Shown here: positions 12,780 to 23,300 of the stretch, piece by piece
How the letters are laid out: each line of letters opens with the position of its first letter
Numbering within the stretch: the stretch's first letter is position 1
NCBI GenBank assembly: GCA_014058105.1
Contig: JACGCM010001752.1
Location: forward strand, 434,001-498,000
Direction of reading: 5' to 3'
Length of the DNA stretch: 64,000 nt
Source of the DNA: Kingdonia uniflora
Lineage: Eukaryota > Streptophyta > Magnoliopsida > Ranunculales > Circaeasteraceae
Notes under the pieces: model-generated
Database searches by the model: none
Told to the model about the DNA's origin: nothing
What the model saw: the letters and a program-made list of their open reading frames with translations, nothing else
Made by a program: the position numbers and the translations under genes

Positions 12780-13500
12780 TCGAATTTGGAGGAAGAATAA
12801 TATAGATGAAACCCCTGGATGTTCTTATTCTTGGGCTATCTCTTTCACATGTTCCCCATGATTTCTTTTTTGTTGATCCTGAGCATCAATCAGAGTTCAG
12901 GAAGAGGTACTTCCCAAAGAAAAAAAAGACGTACTGTTTAAGAAAATTAAGGACATTAGGAAGCAGGCTAGAGCGGAACAAAATCATGGTAAGTTTCAAC
13001 ATTTGTCCTTTGTTATGAAAAATATTGTCAGTTGTTTTAACATTTTTTTTCATTAATACGTGTTTGTCATTTTCACCATTTGTTAAAACATAATTGTAAG
13101 TTTCAGTAATTGTCATTTGTTCTTGTTTTATTTGTCAATTGTTATGATTTCTTTTTACTTGTATGTCTGTCTATTGTTTTTGTTATACAGAGGATGTTTT
13201 TCGCTTAAATTTGCTTGACATTATTCAATTCTTTGTCCTCCCAAACAAAGGGAGAAATGTTGAGGAGATGTTGATTTAGTTGATAATCTAGACGATTTCA
13301 ACAAATTCCCTTGGGGACAACAACTTTACAATTTTTTGTTAAGCCAATAAGTTGAGTGGCCTGAGTATCGATCTGACGAAGGTAAAAAAATCTAATAGGG
13401 TGTTATCCTTGCATGGATGTACCTAGGCACTTATGATATGGGCATTCCTGAGTATTCCTTGCCCTCAAATTTCCAGGAATTCATGAACTAATAACCAGTT
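12780..13500 (+). pseudogene. Ulp1-like (DUF1985) gene fragment carried by the MULE
   Basis: The plus-strand stretch at 13192-13490 reads through interrupted frames as VLPNKGRNVEEML, LIDNLDDFNKFPWGQQLY, then VILAWMYLGTYDMGIPEYSLPSNFQEFM. This follows the DUF1985 domain found N-terminal to Ulp1/SUMO-protease-like domains in plant transposon cargo. An upstream reading frame (12806-13018) appears to be joined to it by an intron with a GTAAGT donor at about 12989 and a TTATACAG acceptor near 13190. Stops occur inside the domain, and no peptidase catalytic triad follows before the transposase tail at 13650, so this is a truncated and dead copy. Its role in the MULE, by family knowledge, would be a passenger gene and not transposition itself. 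Confidence 0.6.
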
Positions 13501-15437
13501 TCCCAAAATTTTATTAAAACCTTTGGAGCCTTCTAAATCAAATAAGGCGCATGAAATTGTGATAGCGGCCATGGTAAACTTTATCTTTAACTGTTGAAAA
13601 ATCTGGTTTATAGCATTAGTGGGTCAGTGCTCATTGTAAAAGTTGAAGCTATTGTTGGACGTATATTGTCATCAGATGGGACTGTAACAAACTTACAGGA
13701 ATGACGGTTGTGTCCATTTTTTGGCAGTTATTACAAAATCTAAGTTGAATCACCAAACCTAACATTTTTGCCTTTCTTTTCCTTTGTGTATGAGGGCGAC
13801 CTGGTGCTACTTTTGGTATAAGAGCACGAACATGCGGGTCTAATTTTAAAATTGTCCACTGCCCTATTCCTCTTATAGGAATCGATATAGATCCATAAAT
13901 TGCCTTGTATCGATCATTTATATAGTACTTAGACACACGTGTAGTTGGATCAACATTGGCAATATTGAGTGCGTGCACTTTGTGTTCACAAGGTATCCAC
14001 ATCGTTTACCGCCAGCGGCAGGAACAATTACCATCTCCAATATTTACATAATCAATTTTGCCATAACTAGTCATCTGGAAATGGTTAGGTCCAGTACAAA
14101 CCCTGCAGGTTAGTGTGTCTGCCACAACCTTTCTGATTGTAAAATGATCTGTAGCCTATTTCCTTAAGCGAGTTTGATTCTTAATAACTTCCTCTTTATG
14201 CGTGAATGACACTTCAGAACATATTCTACGTAACTCCTCGATAAATACTTAGATATATAAATATCTCACTAGGATAATCACTTTCTTCCAACTCTCAACG
14301 TGATTCGTGTATGCCACCCCGTACCTGAAACTGATGTAATTACAATGACATGTTATAGATTAACAAATGACAATTATAAACAAAAAAATGAAATAATTGT
14401 CAAAACAAATGACAGACGAGAAGAAAGAAATGAAAAATGGCAGTATTTACGAATAAGTGGCAAATGTTTAGTTGACAAATGACAAACATATATGTTGGAA
14501 ACCTATTAGATCCGTTGTTCGGATTGTATTCATGTGTTTATGGAAATCAATGTAGGTTAGAGCCTCTGCTGCTAACCTAAATGAAATCCTCATGCTATCA
14601 AGGGTAGTTTTAATATTGTTTGATATGTGGAAGGCATAAAAAGTATGACAACCATTAAAAATACCTTGGGTACAGCATTCAGAATTACAGGGTTCCTGTC
14701 AGAGATGATGATAAATCGAGTCAGAAATTCATGAAAATTTGACCCAAACATCTCCAGGAAGTATGCCAACTTTGGATGTTCTATGTATCTGGTAGTGAGA
14801 AAGGAAGTGGAAACAAATGATTGTTGGGGTCAATGGAGAGGGTTGTTAGTAGGGTTCCTTTATATCTCCCTTTCAAAAAAGTTTTGTCGATCACTACAAC
14901 AGGCCTCAGTAGTTTATACATCTTTTTTGTACAACCAAAACACCAGAAATACCTTATGAATCTCTTCCCTTACAACTGGTAGTTTGTATGTCAAACACCA
15001 AATCAGGGTCAACCAACTTAACTTCTGCAAGTGACTGAAACTCCCCCGCATCTGAAAGAAAAGAAATGAAATAGTTAATAAAAGATTATGAACAAATGAC
15101 AAATTGGGATTATAACAAATAATTAAATAGTAACAAAGTACTGATAAAAGGTAAATAACAAATGACAAATTGTACTAGGACAAATGATGTAATAGTATAC
15201 AAGTAATGATTAAGGATAAATGTAACAATGTTAAATTAGCCTAGGAAAAATGACAACATTTTACCTCAACATTCATTTTTTCTTGGGCAACCCAGGTAAC
15301 CTTGTATGTTATATTAACATGGTGCAATTCATGTAAATCCGTAATAATCCCTTTTACCTTATAGTTAAGGTCATTTCTTAGTTTTTGCTTGATTAGTGAA
15401 GCAACCCAATTACTAGATGATGTCTTATATGTGTTTC

Positions 15438-15886
15438 TGATCCAGGAGGATCTAGGAGAAACTGGAGTTTTTACCAAAATTATTCGAACGACCTATGGGC
15501 TTGTTCGAATGACATACTCTCTTGGGCCAAAATTCTAGAGAGTTGTTCAGTTCGTTTGAACGACCATAAGAGTCGTTCGAACGACTATCGTAATTCCAGT
15601 TCTAGTAAGAGTTTTAAATACCTTTTAGAGTTGGATTTCGAGTTGGATTGTAACTAGGACTTGTAACCTCTATAAAAGGGCAAGCCTAGGCTAGAGTTAA
15701 TTATCTAGAGTTTAGATCATTGTTCTAGGTTAGATTTGTTAGAGTTCAGATATTAAGAACTTAGGGTTTAGAGTTTCGTTTGTAATTACTTGATTCAGTA
15801 ATTAGATTTCTTTATTTTTCCCAAAAAATTGAGTTTCTCTGTTCTTCTACTAACCTATTTTGCTTTCCTCTTCGTATTATGGATTA
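15438..15886 (+). repeat. 5' LTR of nested element
   Basis: Starts TGATCCAGGAGG. It has four TTCGAAC-type palindromes at 15482-15590 and a TATA box TATAAAAG at 15671-15678, and ends GGATTA. Confidence 0.9.
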
Positions 15887-16147
15887 AGTGGTATCAGATT
15901 CTTGTTAAGATTCTCGGGTTTTGATTGTGGTTTATGGTCTCTACACGTGACCGTCTCAAGCAAACGAATGGGAAGTTTTGTGGATTTCACGACATCTACA
16001 GTGAATTCGGCGACTGTTTCAGTGCTTTTTGGCATCTGCTACAGTGATTTCGCACTGCTACATTGAATTCGGCTACTGCTACAGTATTTTTGGCATCTGC
16101 TACAATGATTTTGCGACTGCTACAGTGATTTCAGATCTACACAAATT

Positions 16148-16594
16148 ATGGGACTTTTTGTGAGTCCGTTGACGATCCATCGTAGACCTAAATCGACGAA
16201 TAAAGGCGATTTGGAGATGGGCAATTTTAACGATAGACTCACGATTTTGGAAACGAAAGTTTCCAAGTTATCTGCTAATGTAAAGCAGTTAACTGAACAA
16301 TTTCGTCTCACAAACCTCGCATTGGGTTCCCTTTCGGCGAGTCGGCGAAGCCGTTCAAAAAAGAAAGGGGTTTTGGAGGTGAATGGCGACGAGGATGTTG
16401 TGAATTTAGTAACGGCGACTCCAGTGAAGAGGTTGGTTATTGCGAGTAGCAAGCCTATATTACCGATTCAAGGGGGTTCGTCGTCTAAAGCATTGTCTAC
16501 GATGATAATGTCTCCGATGCAACAAACCAATATGGGGAAGTTGCAAGAGGAGGTTATGGTACCAACTATTTTCGCTATGTTGGTACTTTTTTAG
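16148..16594 (+). pseudogene. gag-like N-terminal fragment in nested LTR element
   Basis: Open frame of 148 codons downstream of the PBS. It begins MGLFVSPLTIH and contains a probable coiled coil (about residues 28-50, NDRLTILETKVSKLSANVKQL), a basic patch (SRRSRSKKKG) and a low-complexity tail. Its position is that of a gag N-terminus in plant gypsy-type elements, but it has no capsid core or zinc knuckle. Probably a deletion remnant; whether it is translated is unknown. Confidence 0.45.
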
Positions 16595-16932
16595 AGACAG
16601 CCTATTGTTCCATTGGATGTTGTAGGATTTGATGATCACCATGGGGTTAGTGTGGTTTGCCAGAAGTTGCGGCAAAGTAAGGCCTGTGAGTATATTTTCC
16701 AGGATGGGATGGGTATCGAAAAGGTATTTGAGCTGTTTCTTTTGTTGTTTAGTACGTCAAAGTGATACAGCAGGGAATTGGGCATTGTCGCATTCTCACA
16801 TCTACAGTTCTGGCTTGAGCAGGAGCTCAAGGTTCCTAAGTGGGGGAGCCATGATCCAGGAGGATCTAGGGAATTCCCACATCTCCAGTTCTAGCTTGAA
16901 CGGGAGCTCAAGCCTCCTAAATGGGGGAGCCA

Positions 16933-17385
16933 TGATCCAGGAGGATCTAGGAGAAATTGGAATTTTTACCAAAGTTGTTCGAATGACCTATGGGTTCGTT
17001 CGAACGACATACTCTCTTAGGCCAAAATTCCAGAGAGTTGTTCAGTTCGTTCGAACGACTATCGTAATTCCAGTTCTAGTAAGAGTTTTAAATACCTTTT
17101 AGAGTTGGATTTTGAGTTGGATTGTAACTAGGACTTGTAACCTCAATAAAATGGCAAGCCTAGGCTAGAGTTAATTATCTAGACGTAGATCATTGTTTAG
17201 AGTTTCCTTTAAATCTGAGAGATTTGTAACTAGGGTTTATAACATTCTATGAATGGCAAGACTAGGCAAGGTTAGATCTAGGTTAAGCTCATTTTTTTTA
17301 AGCAATTGAAGCTTATTTTTCCCATCGAATTTGTGTTCTTCAGACTTTTCAGCTAACTAGAGCTTCTTCATCGTATTGTAGATTA
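16933..17385 (+). repeat. 3' LTR of nested element
   Basis: Matches 15438-15886. The TATA box is altered (AATAAAATGG), one TTCGAAC unit is missing, and the end AGATTA is followed by GTTTC. Confidence 0.9.
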
Positions 17386-17829
17386 GTTTCCATCATCTTA
17401 TTGTATGATGACGTAGGTATACTCAAAATAATAAGTCTTAACTATATAGAAGGCTGAATCAAGTAACCTAGTCGTGTAGATCCACCATAAGCAGTTATGA
17501 CCTTTATAGCAAACCACGACTTTATATTCGTTACTCAGAACATGGTGTAGCTGGAACTTATTTACAACTGTATATTCTTTGATGTGGTTCTTGAGATAGA
17601 TCCTCCCTCGATATACATCACCAATCTTTAAACCCTTTATTGAAATAATAGAGTTCCTCAGTGTAGGTTGCGGATTTGAAATAAAAATCAAGGAGATCTG
17701 ACATCTGTTCGTGTGGTGGTTCAAAGTGTAGTTCAAATGGACAAATGATAAAAATAGTCTTTACAAATGTAAAGTTCTATTGGCAAATGATAGGAACTAC
17801 ATTCATATGATAATTTAAACATTTTTTGC

Positions 17830-18020
17830 CTAAAGGTTCAACAACCATAGGTTCAGACTGTTCATTGGAAAAAGGGAAATCAACAACTATAGGTTCATAA
17901 TGATCATTTGAAATGGAGAAATTATCAACCCTTGGTTCATAATGTTCATTTGAAATGGGGAAATCATCAACCACAGGTTCATAATGTTCATTTGGAGTAG
18001 CAACCATAGGTTCAGAAGTT
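17830..18020 (-). repeat. 42-bp tandem repeats coding SNEHYEPxVDxF
   Basis: Four to five imperfect copies of a 42-bp unit in the N-terminal part of the transposase reading frame. The units stay in frame and share NEHYEP, with an acidic tail DDF/DNF/VDF. Confidence 0.8.
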
Positions 18021-18539
18021 TCATTTGAGAGAAGAACATCATCAACATAAACATAATCACCCATGGGTCTGCAAACCCACATGGATCAAGCCCTTTGCCA
18101 TTTGTTTCAAGGTAACCCTGGTATTCGGGTTCTGGTTCATGAAATGAGCGCTGAAGTGAAGGTCCCCTCGCGTAAAACCCCCCAAGACTATTTGGGTCAA
18201 CCCTAATACACATGTTGAAGCCACCCCTTTATCTGAACCAAACTCGAAACCAATGTTAGGCAAAAGTACCCTAGGAGTTGGAGTTGGAACGTGTTCTCTA
18301 CCCTCAACAATCATATGTGAATGGGTGTACCGGGAGTTCTTTTATGCATATTATTCATCATTACAGAATAGTCCTGGATTGATGAAATTGAGCATGCATG
18401 TCCATGAATGAAGTTATATATCTTAGAGTTTTGATGATGGATTTCGCTTGTTTGTTCAAGGATTTTAACGAAATCAATAAATGATGTTTGCGCGGTAATC
18501 TGGGTCATTTTCGTATTTCTTCTTGTATAACTAATTATT

Positions 18540-18580
18540 GATCTATTTTGGGGAGGTACGATCCCCCCCCCCCCTCCTAA
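18540..18580. repeat. Poly-C tract
   Basis: Run of 14 or so C bases (gatccccccccccccc) in the right part of the MULE. Confidence 0.8.
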
Positions 18581-19215
18581 TCGAAATGAACGATGATATA
18601 AAGTCAACTCCAGCCATATTAGAAAACAAGGATATGAGTGAAACGACATAAACAATTGATATTGAGTTATAAAACAAATGATAAATAACACAAAACAAAT
18701 TATGCATGATATAGAGTTAGACAAATGACAAGTAGATGATATAGAATTAGACGAATAGAATTAGATGAAAGATCATACGACAAACTCAATAACCTTCTAG
18801 TTCAAATAATGCAGATGGTATTAGATGGTACAACTCAAGAATTTCTTTTACCTTCTGGTTCCTCAATCGGCTGAGAAGAAAACTTGTGTGAGTTTTGAGA
18901 CAAAGAAAAGAACGGTACCGAAAGAAAACCTATGTGAGGATTTCAAAGGGAGAAAAATTACATAAATGTTAAGGGCAAAGAGAAGCAGACGAAGATTTTT
19001 TATTTTTTTTTAGGAAGATTAAGGTCAAAATTACATGTTATGATACGAAATGGTTTTGGATTGGTAGGAACTTTCCCAATTAGTTATTGCAGAATGATTG
19101 AGACCTTACTTTACATTTAATGTTTCAGACAATATAAAAAAATGATGTCGATAGGATGTCAGAATAGGTGATAGTAGGTTTTTAAGGGGTGGGGCCAGTA
19201 TCGATTTTGGGAGAA

Positions 19216-19276
19216 ACGTGTCCAGTATTGATTGGAGGAAGATTGATATAACTTGTATTTATTTGGTCAATTTTCG
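19216..19276 (-). repeat. Right terminal inverted repeat of the MULE
   Basis: Partner of 10443-10503. The TSD copy AATTATATA follows at 19277-19285. Confidence 0.88.
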
Positions 19277-19409
19277 AATTATATATCAAAAATACAAGAG
19301 ATTTAACAAAGAATGACATTATGTGAGAAGCCTTTTACAATATCCTTTGACTAAAACTGAGCAGAAAAACACTATAACCTAATTCTTAGGGGAGACAAAC
19401 GCGTCTTAG

Positions 19410-19934
19410 TGTTGAGCCGCAAGCCCGGAAACCACAAACTCCAAGTCGATTTGGGTTAACAATGAACAAACACAAACAAAGAAACACACAACACCAAGAT
19501 TATAGGGGTTCGGCAAATTGTCTACGTCAACTTTCTAGAGAGAGAAAGAGTTTATTCAATGTCCCAATTACAATCACTCAAGCCCAATTTTGGATTTCTC
19601 ACTTAAGAAATCCTCCAAAGTTTTTCACCAAAGGATTGTCAAAAGGGTTGCTCACAAATGACTTATGTTTCTCTTTATATACTAGGGAAAACCTTTTACA
19701 ATCGCTCAAATCTCTAGGCAAGTTAATGGTTCAACAAAACTCCAAAAAATGAGTATTTCCAATGTTTGTTCGAACAAACCCAATGTATTCGAACAAAACA
19801 TTTTCTATTCAAATAAAAAACCACCTGATTGATTGTATTCGAACAACCCAAAGTCTATTCGAATAGAAAACTACCTGATTGAGTTTATTCGAACAACCCA
19901 AAGTCTATTCGAATAGAAAACAGAGTATTCAACA
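19410..19934 (-). mobile_element. Solo LTR (copia-like), TSD CTTAG
   Basis: 525 bp running TGTTGAGCC...ATTCAACA, flanked by CTTAG at 19405-19409 and 19935-19939. On the minus strand it starts TGTTGAATAC, has TTCGAA-containing repeats in U3 (19770-19925), a TATA box (TAGTATATAAAGAG, around 19670-19685), and a U5 with the common copia phrase gacgtagacaatttgccgaacc. There is no internal region, so it is a solo LTR left by recombination between two LTRs. Confidence 0.88.
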
Positions 19935-19938
19935 CTTA

Positions 19939-20155
19939 GAGTATCCACAATAGGTAGTTTATTTTCCACTTCCACATATACCAAAATACTTACATTTACC
20001 TAATGTAAAAGAGAATCCCTTTTGTAAAGGGTGCACGTCAATGGAGTGACTCACCACATTTGGCGAGAAATAACCAAACCCTTGGAACAAGAAAATAAAT
20101 GATAGGTTGGAAGCTTCTTTTCCAACCCACAAGGCAGGCACTGCTGGAGATGCCC
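19939..20155. mobile_element. MITE, PIF/Harbinger-like
   Basis: Ends GAGTATCCACAATAGG (left) and, inverted, GGGCATCTCCAGCAGTG (right), with TTA at 19936-19938 and TAA at 20156-20158. It is 217 bp with no coding capacity. The solo LTR inserted exactly at its left edge, so the LTR's duplicated CTTAG includes the first base of this MITE. It lies about 190 bp upstream of the dynein light chain ATG and may have been part of that gene's promoter. Confidence 0.7.
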
Positions 20156-20346
20156 TAATGTACAAGCAAATGCATAAAAAGTGAGAGAAAAAGCAAGATT
20201 TCAAGGAGAGAAGTTGGATTGCATGTTTGTTGGTCTCTTCCCACTTTTTGACTCTCTTTTAAAACAAATGTAAACCCCAAGAGACACACCCAATAACACC
20301 AACACAACAACACCATTTGAAAGTGCTGTGAGATGAGAAGAAGAGA

Positions 20347-23300
20347 ATGGAGGGAGCAGAGTTAGAGTTAGAGAGAAGGAGCACGTTCTTAAGTAGTCTC
20401 ATTAAAAAGAAGAAAGAAATCACAGAGCAAGAACAACATGAGCGACTCAATGTGCGTGTTAGAGCTTCAGATATGCCTCTCCATCTTCAACATCAGGCAT
20501 TCCGATGTGCCAGAGACTCTCTTGACTCTATGCCCAACAAGCTTGATAGCAAACAACTCGCTCTCGCACTCAAAAAGGTAAACCCCATCAACCCCTCTTT
20601 GTTTCTCTCTCACACACATAGTTAAGGGTTTGTTTGTTTGGGTAGCTCTGTTTAGATGTGGAAACATGTTTTTGGTACTTTTAGTATAATGGGTGTGCAA
20701 ATATAAGTTGGTTTTACAATGGGTATTGTTTGATTTGGATTAATAAAATTCATTTATGTGGACAGAATAGGAATACCCTGTACTTAGAAATTGAGTACTT
20801 ACAGTTGGTCTATGAAGTGAGATTAAAGATTTGATTTGATTTTGCGCTTTGTAATGTGGTAAATGTTGTGATATAGTGCAACATTTAGCACTAGATAATT
20901 TGGAAACTCCTTGGCCAGGCGATTTAAAATAGTGATAATTTGTACTAGATTATGTGTGCAACCAGTGTAATCTCGATTTACGGGCACCATAGTGTTCTTA
21001 AACTAATGTGGCATTGATTAGGTCCAATGAAGCTTTATTTTCTAGATAAAATTGCATTAGTATTGGTGTAAAATTTTGGGTTCCTAGAAACTTAAGTGAG
21101 TCATCAGCCCATGGTATTATGCATTATGCAATGTATCCAAGACATCTTGTAAGTTGAGGGTATTGTCTACAAGTAACAAATCACTATCATGCCTTTTTTT
21201 GAAAACCTTTATGATGCACAATTCTTAGAGTGGAAATAGCTTACATTTGCTCTTTTCAAGTTCCATATACCCTCTAGCTTCATTGCTTGTAGTACCCTGG
21301 GTGTTTATTGTACCCAAACAGCCCTATATTTGCCTTTTATTCAATGAAACAAATTATACAACTTCGTGGTATTCTGCATTCACTATCGTTTTTCCTCGGG
21401 TTTTTTTGAGTTGCAAGTTTAAGATTTTATTACTATAGAAAGGAAAACAAGTGAAGCTGAACAAGCCTTGAAGGAGAAGTCAAGTTCAAAAGAGGGAAAC
21501 ACATCAAAACATAAAAGGGAGAAAAAGAACACTACAAAGGGCTGCCCGATCAGCAAACATTACTTAAAAGAGGCTACTAATCAAAAAACACTTCCATTGC
21601 ACCATTCAAAGAGTCGAAGAAGTTTCCTAATGCCGTTCGCGACCTTACACTATCATAATATGAATGCTTCAGCTGTCCTTGAGTTTTCCTCACCTTCAAA
21701 TGCCCTCAAGTTTTCTTACGACCAACTGCCATAACAAGGAAAGCGGAGAAGTTTCTGCGTCTTTTTTCTTCTACTTATTAATATAGACTCAGGATTGGGT
21801 TAAAGGTCGATTAAAATGCTATTACATGGGCAATAGGCGTAAACATGATAAATGGGTTCCTTGTTATACTTATACATACACTAAAAGCTTGACTTCACAT
21901 AGGATGAAGCGATTGGGGGTAAATGGTTGTGGAGGTTTGGAGAGAAATTTGGTAGATTGCGGAAAGATGTCATCGTAGCAAAATTGGCGAAGTACATTGG
22001 AATGAGAGATAAATTTAGTCTGCACACCTTATGGGAGAAGATATATGATTAGATTCGGGGGAAAAATGGTGCTCCCCTACTTCGTTAATGGCAAAACTTT
22101 TGAATAGTGACTACCTTTCTGAATTTGGGTAATGCTTACTTATGAAATTGTAGCCACCGGTAAGCTACGTCTAAGAGCTGTCTGTACCTATGGAACTTCT
22201 TATAGACCGATGGAAGGTGCAATCCCTATTCCTCATCGGGAAGACAAAAGACTGTGAGTTGGTATTTAAAAAATATTTCCTGTTTAGATTTTTGTACTGT
22301 GCACCATCTTTTCTCTTTCTTGTGTTCGATCAAGCTTCTGGAATTTGGGGGTCAAGATCCTATACAGAAGAGATATTTCTTTGCGTGAATTGCTGACTTT
22401 GCTAAACTTCTAATGTGGGTCTCCTTATTGCAAGGCAGTTGATATTGGTAAACCTATGCCCAAATGTAGATCAGCACATGAGTCGGTGGATTACTTATTA
22501 CTTTACAGAATCACAGTGCATTGGCTTTTGACATTTGGCCGCTTTTATTGCATCAAGCCCGATAGCTTGGGTTGTGCCCATCTCAGTAATAGATTTTTTT
22601 GAAGGACGACCAAGAGTCAGAATCTTTATGGCCGGCAAGATCAAATGGAATTTGTTACTTTTTGAAGTGGTACTGTTTTACGGAATTTGATTGGAAAGTA
22701 ATAGCAGGATTTTCAGAGACACTTAGAGATGGCGCGACATATAAGATGGTCAGAAAATGTAAGGGTTTGAGCAGTAATAATCTGTGAAGACTCTTTTTGT
22801 AATTTCAAGTGAATGTATGCTAGTCACATGACCTCATCTGACCATGTCAGGTAGTTAGGGACGAAGGAGTAAAATCTCTTTGGAGATCTTTTCGTTTCTT
22901 TTTTAAACCTGCAAGGTATCACCAAAAAGTGTCTTCAAAAATTATTCCAATAAGCACTCTAACATTAGGATATCCACATTAAACAAGTATACAAATCGAC
23001 AAGTGTTGCAGCCCTAATCTACTAGTGGCAGACTTTCCAATTTTTAGGTCACTCCTAGAAGGAAATCAATTAGAGACAACCTTTTTGAATTTGGAGGGAC
23101 TTTTGGAATTATACATAAAGGGCAGTTTGTACCTATGACACTTCTCTTAGACAGAGTGGATGGTGTAATCCTATTCTTCACTGAGAATGGCGGGAGACAA
23201 AAGTGTATGAGATAGTTTTGTGAATAACAATTGCTTGCTTCTATTTTTCTACTTGGCACTATCTTTTGTATTTCTTGTACCCCATCAAGCTTCCAGAATT

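Larger units (their letters stand above)
15438..17385 (+). mobile_element. Short non-autonomous LTR retrotransposon nested in the MULE, TSD GTTTC
   Basis: LTRs lie at 15438-15886 and 16933-17385. The direct repeat GTTTC is at 15433-15437 and 17386-17390. A PBS TGGTATCAGATT (15889-15900) starts two bases after the 5' LTR, and a purine tract (atgggggagcca) precedes the 3' LTR. The LTR ends TGATCC...GGATTA are near-inverted. The interior is only 1046 bp. It joins a gag-like N-terminal piece (16148-16594, with a heptad-rich segment around DRLTILETKVSKLSANVKQL) to what looks like the 3' tail of a polyprotein, with everything between deleted. It resembles a TRIM or deletion derivative of a gypsy-type element. 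A 75-bp duplication occurs just before the purine tract. Confidence 0.92.
13649..18213 (-). pseudogene. MULE transposase gene, broken and split by an LTR element
   Basis: Read on the minus strand. From about 18080 to 17830 there is an acidic leader of four to five 14-residue repeats (SNEHYEPxVDxF). 17640-17398 is a MuDR N-terminal domain (GLKIGDVYRGRIYLKNHIKEY; VVCYKGHNCLWWIYTTRL). The frame runs into the LTR element at 17390 and resumes at 15437 as NTYKTSSSNWVASLIKQKL, as expected just after the MuDR domain. Exon 15054-14914 follows a CTTTCAG acceptor. A patch near 14640-14580 resembles the post-catalytic ISNNIKTTLDSM region. 14060-13680 has CSCRW, then WIPCEHKVHAL, a SWIM zinc-finger signature, followed by a GRPxxxRK tail. 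In-frame stops and frameshifts separate most blocks; a stop already lies next to the insertion site. Confidence 0.82.
10443..19276 (-). mobile_element. Mutator-like element (MULE) with Ulp1-like cargo and a nested LTR element
   Basis: Terminal inverted repeats begin CCAAAATTGACCAAATAA at 10443 and, on the other strand, CGAAAATTGACCAAATAA at 19276. The match is nearly exact for about 30 bases and weaker to about 60. A 9-bp direct repeat AATTATATA lies at 10434-10442 and 19277-19285, the Mutator hallmark. Inside, on the minus strand, is a transposase with an N-terminal MuDR domain and a SWIM-type zinc finger; on the plus strand is a DUF1985-like stretch found in Ulp1-type proteins carried by Kaonashi-type MULEs. 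The two genes converge. A 1.95-kb LTR element at 15438-17385 splits the transposase. Without it the MULE is about 6.9 kb. Both genes are broken, so the element is dead. Confidence 0.9.
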
